A stretch of DNA of 23,786 nucleotides from Entamoeba invadens IP1 (Eukaryota; Evosea; Mastigamoebida; Endamoebidae). This document shows, in pieces, positions 19,900 through 23,786 of the stretch (position 1 is the stretch's first letter; each line of letters opens with the position of its first letter). The position numbers and the translations under genes are program-made. Under the pieces are notes generated by a model. It ran no database searches. It was given only the letters and a program-made list of their open reading frames with translations, and had not been told where the DNA came from. The stretch is from the NCBI RefSeq assembly GCF_000330505.1, contig NW_004191594.1, positions 159,705-183,490 on the forward strand, given 5' to 3'.

Positions 19900-20232
19900 T
19901 TAATTGAGAAGAGAAGGGTGTGGATACTCCGCCTTATTTGATTCATTGACATGAATCCAGTCATTTATTCTTGACTCCTTATTGCTTGAAGTGAGGAACG
20001 AGATAGTCGAGCACTTCAAGTTGTTTTGAGTAAGTCTCTGGTGGTTGTAATACTGAACATCGTTTTCATTTGACCATTGCGAAATACTATCGAAAGACAG
20101 AGGAGTTCTCGAGCATTCGTATTGAGTGTTTTGTTGTTGAAAAGTTGTAGACACACTTCTTGGGACGATGTCTGAGTGGTACGAATTGATGTGGTTGAAG
20201 TAAATTGGGTAGTATGTTTGCATTGTTTGCAT
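19900..20232 (-). CDS. Small protein, family member B (unknown)
   Basis: 110 residues from an ATG at 20232 (a second ATG lies at 20223). It opens MQTMQTYYPIYFNHINSYHS, continues SDIVPRSVSTTF, is rich in Gln/Asn/Ser/Tyr, and ends RINDWIHVNESNKAEYPHPS then LLN. It shares with the 93-residue protein at 16111-16392 the MQ start, the SD(I/V)V block and the Trp then Tyr-Pro-x-Pro-Ser end, on the same strand. No cysteine motif, membrane segment or catalytic motif. The TATA-like TTATTTATGC lies about 27 bases upstream. The composition resembles short regulatory tails, but function is unknown. Confidence 0.5.
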   Translation of the reverse strand: MQTMQTYYPIYFNHINSYHSDIVPRSVSTTFQQQNTQYECSRTPLSFDSISQWSNENDVQYYNHQRLTQNNLKCSTISFLTSSNKESRINDWIHVNESNKAEYPHPSLLN

Positions 20233-22482
20233 TGAATAGAAAACTTAGTACAAAGCATAAATAACAGAATTTCATACATCGCTTTTCTTCTGGTAAAAAA
20301 AAACAATTTTAATAAGTCAAAAAATTGGTATCAAAACGGGAATTGTGTGTTGTATTTTTAGAAGTTGTAATTCTATTTCGAAAATAGAAAAAAGAGTTTT
20401 GGGTGTTTGCGAAAACCAGTTTTGCCATTAATTGGTGTACTCCCAAATGTCCCGTTTTTTGATTACTATTTAAACTAAAATAATAAACTTACCTCTTATG
20501 AATTAAAGGAGTTGTGTAACTTTACACACAATTTGGCGGATTTATTCGATGAAAAAAGACTCTGGGGTAGATCAAAAATCTTTTTTTTTGGAAAAAGCAA
20601 GTTGTATTACCGATCGTTTCTCGCAAGTTTTCGGGGGTAGAAAACCCCAATTTGAGTATAGAAGTGTTCCGCTAATATCCCGTCGATTTGCATGATTTTT
20701 TGTGTATTTTAAAAAAATAAATGAACCCAAAACTAGCAAACTGTTGGTGTAAATTTAGCTTAACTTAAAAACGTTTTTAGAACCAGACGGATAAAAAAAA
20801 CAAAAAACAGTCAAAAACGTCTTCTATATAGATTGGTGGTTTTTTCGTCGCAAAAACGTTTTGTATTCCCAAATCTTCGTTTATTATTTAATGAAAAAAT
20901 ACTTCGTCTTAATGTTCAAAACAAATTGGTTTAATAAATTAACTGATAAACATTTGAAATCACTTCGGCTCATTTCCAAGTCTCTATTTTTGAATTTGGA
21001 AATTGTTTTGTTTTGTTATTGGTCTGTAAGAGTAGTACATTATTAATAATTAAATTATTAATTGTTATATAGTAAGTTGAAATTCTTAAATTGTTTACCT
21101 CAAAATAGATATTATTTAAAAATATAATTTTGTTTTACTTTCCTTTTTTTCGCCAACTTACGAAAACAATACTTTTGTTTTTTTTAAAATAATAAAACAA
21201 ACTTTTTTTAAAACAAGGCAAAATTTGATGATAAAAACTAATAATTGCTTTAGTTTACATTATTTTTATATTTTAAACATTTGTTTTTTTAATAAATTAA
21301 TAATTTTATTATTATAATTTCATTAACCAATTTTTACATTAAATTATTATTATTTGTACGAAAATAGAATTGCCATATAAGTTTTGTAAAAATAGAATTA
21401 TAACTATTTTGGGTTTTAATTTGTTGCAAAAAACGTGTACTATTAATAGTCGTTCAAATTAATCATGAGTATGGTACATTTTCATCATCAGTTGTATTTT
21501 GCCTTCATTTTTTGAAATATGCAGTGTTTATTTTTCAAGTTAGATCAAAGTTATGCTTTAATTTTACCATAAAATTTATATGTGGACGGACAAAGAAACG
21601 AATAAATAACGAGAGGGTTTCCAATTTGACTGAATTTGTAACATTCGCTTAGTTTTAAAATAAAAGAATCAATGATTTGTTACTAAAACCAGTTACAAAT
21701 AAGTGCTTTTAGTTATTGATCAGATTGTTTATATATTAATAATACCAACCATGTTTGTTTTACAAATAATACATCAACTAACAACAATTGTTCGCTATTT
21801 CATCGGGACAATTGTTCATAAATAAATTCGAAATAAATCATATTTTAACATTTAAAAATAGTGAAATAAAAAATAAAAAACAAGAGAACAACAAAACCGA
21901 AAGTGTTTCATTAAATGTTTCTTATTGAAGAGTTATCTACAATATCGAAGTAAATTAGTTATTAAATTTATCATCTCATATATCATAATTTTAAATAAAA
22001 TTGAAACCATAATAAAGTCCATATGCATGTGGCATATTTGTTGTTTCTCAACCAATCATTCATTATTATAATACAACAGACTTGATGAATGTCAATATAA
22101 ATAACAAGAATGGATCTTTATCATACTTTTACTTCACAGCATTACTTCTCTAAACTGTTACTATACTATTATTTGAAATTAATATTTTTAAATCATGGTG
22201 GATTTTTGAGATTCCTGTCCTTTTGGCCTTATAGTTGGCCACATATTTCAGATCACTCAAATTCCGATCATAATATTTATATTACATCGCATAATTTCTT
22301 AGTTTAGTAAAGTAGTTTATTTTTGGTTATTTTTACTATTATGTTTTGGAAATATTTTCATTTTTTAATTATTGCTAAACAATCTCACTAAATAACATAA
22401 TATCGTTCTTTGATTGAAAACTGATACTATATATAATAATACATTTAATTATATTATTTAAGTAGTATTTCAATTTCTTTTT
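20233..22482. other. 2.3-kb gene-poor AT-rich region
   Basis: This is the longest stretch without a convincing gene. It contains an inverted pair AAAACGGGA/TCCCGTTTT (20333-20341 and 20450-20458), a hairpin GGGG/CCCC near 20633-20647, an orphan TATA plus GAAC pair at 20704-20727, a 51-codon ORF from an ATG at 20891 to 21046, two copies of ACAATTGTTC (21784, 21808) and a 65-codon ORF at 22110-22307. None of these ORFs has enough support to call. No transposase, terminal repeats with target duplication, rRNA or tRNA seen. Confidence 0.5.
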
Positions 22483-22491
22483 GTATTTAAA
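22483..22491 (+). promoter_or_regulatory. Exact Entamoeba TATA element
   Basis: GTATTTAAA, the core of the E. histolytica TATA element, lies 43 bases before the ATG at 22534. It is the only exact intergenic match I found in the window. The spacing suits a start site near 22513-22520 and a short leader. Confidence 0.5.
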
Positions 22492-22533
22492 AATCATTTC
22501 CAAGACTCAAACTTGTAAGGCATTAATTTACAG

Positions 22534-22728
22534 ATGTTTCCACTTCAAAAAGAAAGAATGATAGTCCAATTTACAGCAAACGACGTGGGTTCAAAAATAA
22601 TACTTAAAGTAATTGAATTGAATCGACCAAAAAAGAAATACAAAACTTACTCCCTAATTATAAATTATAAAGGTACAAAAACAAAAGTCTTATTTGATTG
22701 CTTCACTTCCCGGAAATTGAGTGGATAA
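22534..22728 (+). CDS. Small unknown protein (64 residues)
   Basis: Reads MFPLQKERMIVQFTANDVGS and continues as a basic protein with alternating hydrophobic residues (KIILKVIEL, YSLIINYKG, TKVLFDCF), suggesting a small beta-rich fold. It is isolated in AT-rich DNA but has an exact TATA element at the right distance. The sequence before the ATG ends TTTACAG, which would also suit an intron acceptor, so it could be the last exon of a longer gene. No family recognised. Confidence 0.45.
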   Translation: MFPLQKERMIVQFTANDVGSKIILKVIELNRPKKKYKTYSLIINYKGTKTKVLFDCFTSRKLSG

Positions 22729-22850
22729 CCGTCTATGAAATAAACATCGAAACGAAAAGACTGGACTTTATAAGTCGTCCCAAAATGGCGCTTCGACCTT
22801 TAGAAGAACCACGTCTTGCCACCACACAAATCAATGCAATATAAGGTGAA

Positions 22851-23636
22851 ATGAACTTTGAAAACCAAACCACCATGTCTTGCCCACTCGGAGCCAAAGA
22901 ATGCCCAATCAAGCCATTTGCTGAAAAAGTTCAGAAACAAGCTGTAGATGCTATTCATCCACCATTTAAAGTACCAAAAGACCTTAATGATGCCAAAAAA
23001 GCTATGAAGGATAACATTAAGAAGTATGGCGAATTCTATATGTTTGTCACTGGATTGTTGATCTCCATTGGCGCTTTATGTGTTCACGTAGTTATGTTGT
23101 TGTTACTTGTCGCAGTTTATGCCGGACTTGTCTTCGCGTGGCCAAAGTATATTGAAAAGTATGTGAAAGACTATATGGACAAATTTGATATTAAGATCTG
23201 CTATATCCCAACACTTGTTGGCGTCGTCTTCACTTTGTTTGCTTTGATGTTCGGAGCCCCAGGTGTTTATATTGTCTTCTTGTTGATTGCAGTGATTGTA
23301 GTTGTTGCTCATGCTTCACTTCAAGACTACGATGTTTCTGATAAGATCAAGGAAAAGGTTGAAGCCAAAGTCCAAGAAAAGAAGGAAGAGATTAAAGAAA
23401 AGGAACAAAGCAAGGCTGAAGAAAAAATAATGAAAGAAGCCGCTGAAAAAGTTGAGAAGGAACAGAAAAAAGCTGCAAAGGAAGCCGAGAAAGAAGCTGA
23501 AAAAGAACAAAAGAAAGCCGAAAAAGAGGCTGAAAAAGAAGCTGAAAAAGAAGCTGAAAAGGCTGAAAAGAAGGCAGAGAAAGAGGCTAAGAAAGCTGAA
23601 AAAGAAGCCGAGAAAGCTGCTGAAGAAAAGAAGTAA
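22851..23636 (+). CDS. PRA1-family membrane protein with Lys/Glu/Ala tail
   Basis: 261 residues. The core at about 38-160 matches PRA1 (prenylated Rab acceptor) proteins: FKVPKDLNDA, then two long hydrophobic hairpins at about 60-97 and 115-155, and a closing HASLQDYD where the family typically has HASFR. PRA1 proteins sit in ER and Golgi membranes and help deliver or release prenylated Rab GTPases. Residues 162-261 form a charged tail of KEAEKEAEK units, probably a long helix in the cytosol; most PRA1 proteins lack such a tail. The start is 22851 or 22875 (MSCPLGAKEC). The first ATG lies inside AATGAACT and a TATA-like AATATAAG sits at 22839-22846, so 22875 may be the true start. Confidence 0.85.
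   Translation: MNFENQTTMSCPLGAKECPIKPFAEKVQKQAVDAIHPPFKVPKDLNDAKKAMKDNIKKYGEFYMFVTGLLISIGALCVHVVMLLLLVAVYAGLVFAWPKYIEKYVKDYMDKFDIKICYIPTLVGVVFTLFALMFGAPGVYIVFLLIAVIVVVAHASLQDYDVSDKIKEKVEAKVQEKKEEIKEKEQSKAEEKIMKEAAEKVEKEQKKAAKEAEKEAEKEQKKAEKEAEKEAEKEAEKAEKKAEKEAKKAEKEAEKAAEEKK
23400..23633 (+). repeat. Coding Lys/Glu/Ala repeat in the PRA1-like gene
   Basis: GCTGAAAAAGAA-type hexamers encode EAEKEAEK and EKKAEKEAK units to the last codon. Similar in composition and codons to the NAC alpha repeat, but with more regular four-residue units and no Gln. Confidence 0.85.
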
Positions 23637-23786
23637 AGAATTTCATCTTTAAGTAATTCACTTCATTTATTTCAATTTACACCATTTCCAAGAAATAAGA
23701 GTTTTTGCTCTCATCCAAACTTTAAATTTTTTTCAGTTCCAATGAATACATCAAAGTTTTTCGATGCAACAAATAGTTCGATTTGA
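23637..23786. other. 3' flank of the PRA1-like gene
   Basis: AT-rich with T runs. A 14-codon ORF (ATG at 23742) ends at the last base of the window; too short to call, but it could be a first exon of a gene outside. Confidence 0.4.

Noticed and set aside
20309..20428. 39-codon minus-strand ORF (MAKLVFANTQ...)
   Set aside because: It lies in the 5' flank of the 110-residue gene, has no promoter and no splice path into that gene.
20333..20458. Inverted repeat AAAACGGGA/TCCCGTTTT as a small transposon end
   Set aside because: Only 9 bp, no target-site duplication and no second copy of the interior in the window.
22110..22307. 65-codon ORF beginning with ATG
   Set aside because: Odd Tyr/His/Ser/Trp composition, no promoter element, no recognisable motif; probably chance.

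Overview
The window looks like nuclear DNA of Entamoeba, most likely a reptile-type species such as E. invadens. The species is an inference. It rests on very AT-rich spacers, mostly intronless genes, short introns opening with GTTTGT and closing with TAG or CAG, promoter motifs that match the Entamoeba GAAC (AATGAACT) and TATA (GTATTTAAA) elements, and a protein set typical of amoebae. There is no sign of bacterial, plasmid or phage organisation.

Layout. 140-474 (+) is a small, apparently frame-broken or spliced ORF. 583-3293 (-) is a two-exon importin-beta/exportin-like gene. 3655-5424 (-) is an Ariadne-type RBR E3 ubiquitin ligase with a possible missed 5' exon near 5491-5580. 6226-7808 (+) is a two-exon gene for a single-pass membrane protein that I do not recognise. 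8605-10224 (+) is a two-exon gene for the alpha subunit of the nascent polypeptide-associated complex, with a very long Lys/Ala/Glu repeat in front of the NAC domain. 10421-10990 (+) is a short EMC2-like TPR protein. 11135-12892 (-) is a disordered, probably nuclear protein. 13277-15496 (-) is an IQ-DH-PH Rho guanine-nucleotide exchange factor. A gene-poor stretch follows. It holds a small gene at 16111-16392 (-), a suggestive mini-ORF at 16714-16824 (-) and a perfect 37-unit TAA microsatellite. 17903-18460 (+) and 18545-19444 (-) are convergent unknown genes. 19900-20232 (-) is a small gene that resembles the one at 16111-16392. About 2.3 kb of AT-rich spacer follows, then a 64-codon ORF with a good TATA box (22534-22728) and a PRA1-family membrane protein with a Lys/Glu/Ala tail (22851-23636).

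How the genes relate. This is eukaryotic single-gene organisation, not operons. Several products touch protein biogenesis and membrane traffic (NAC alpha, EMC2, PRA1, RBR ligase, exportin), but neighbourhood alone is no evidence of joint function. Three introns were placed by exact frame joining: 2573-2649, 6707-6768 and 9233-9298. Three start codons were moved to the first ATG because the longest open frame began at a TTG or GTG (exportin, Rho GEF and the 299-residue gene). All functional calls come from reading the proteins; no database search was run.
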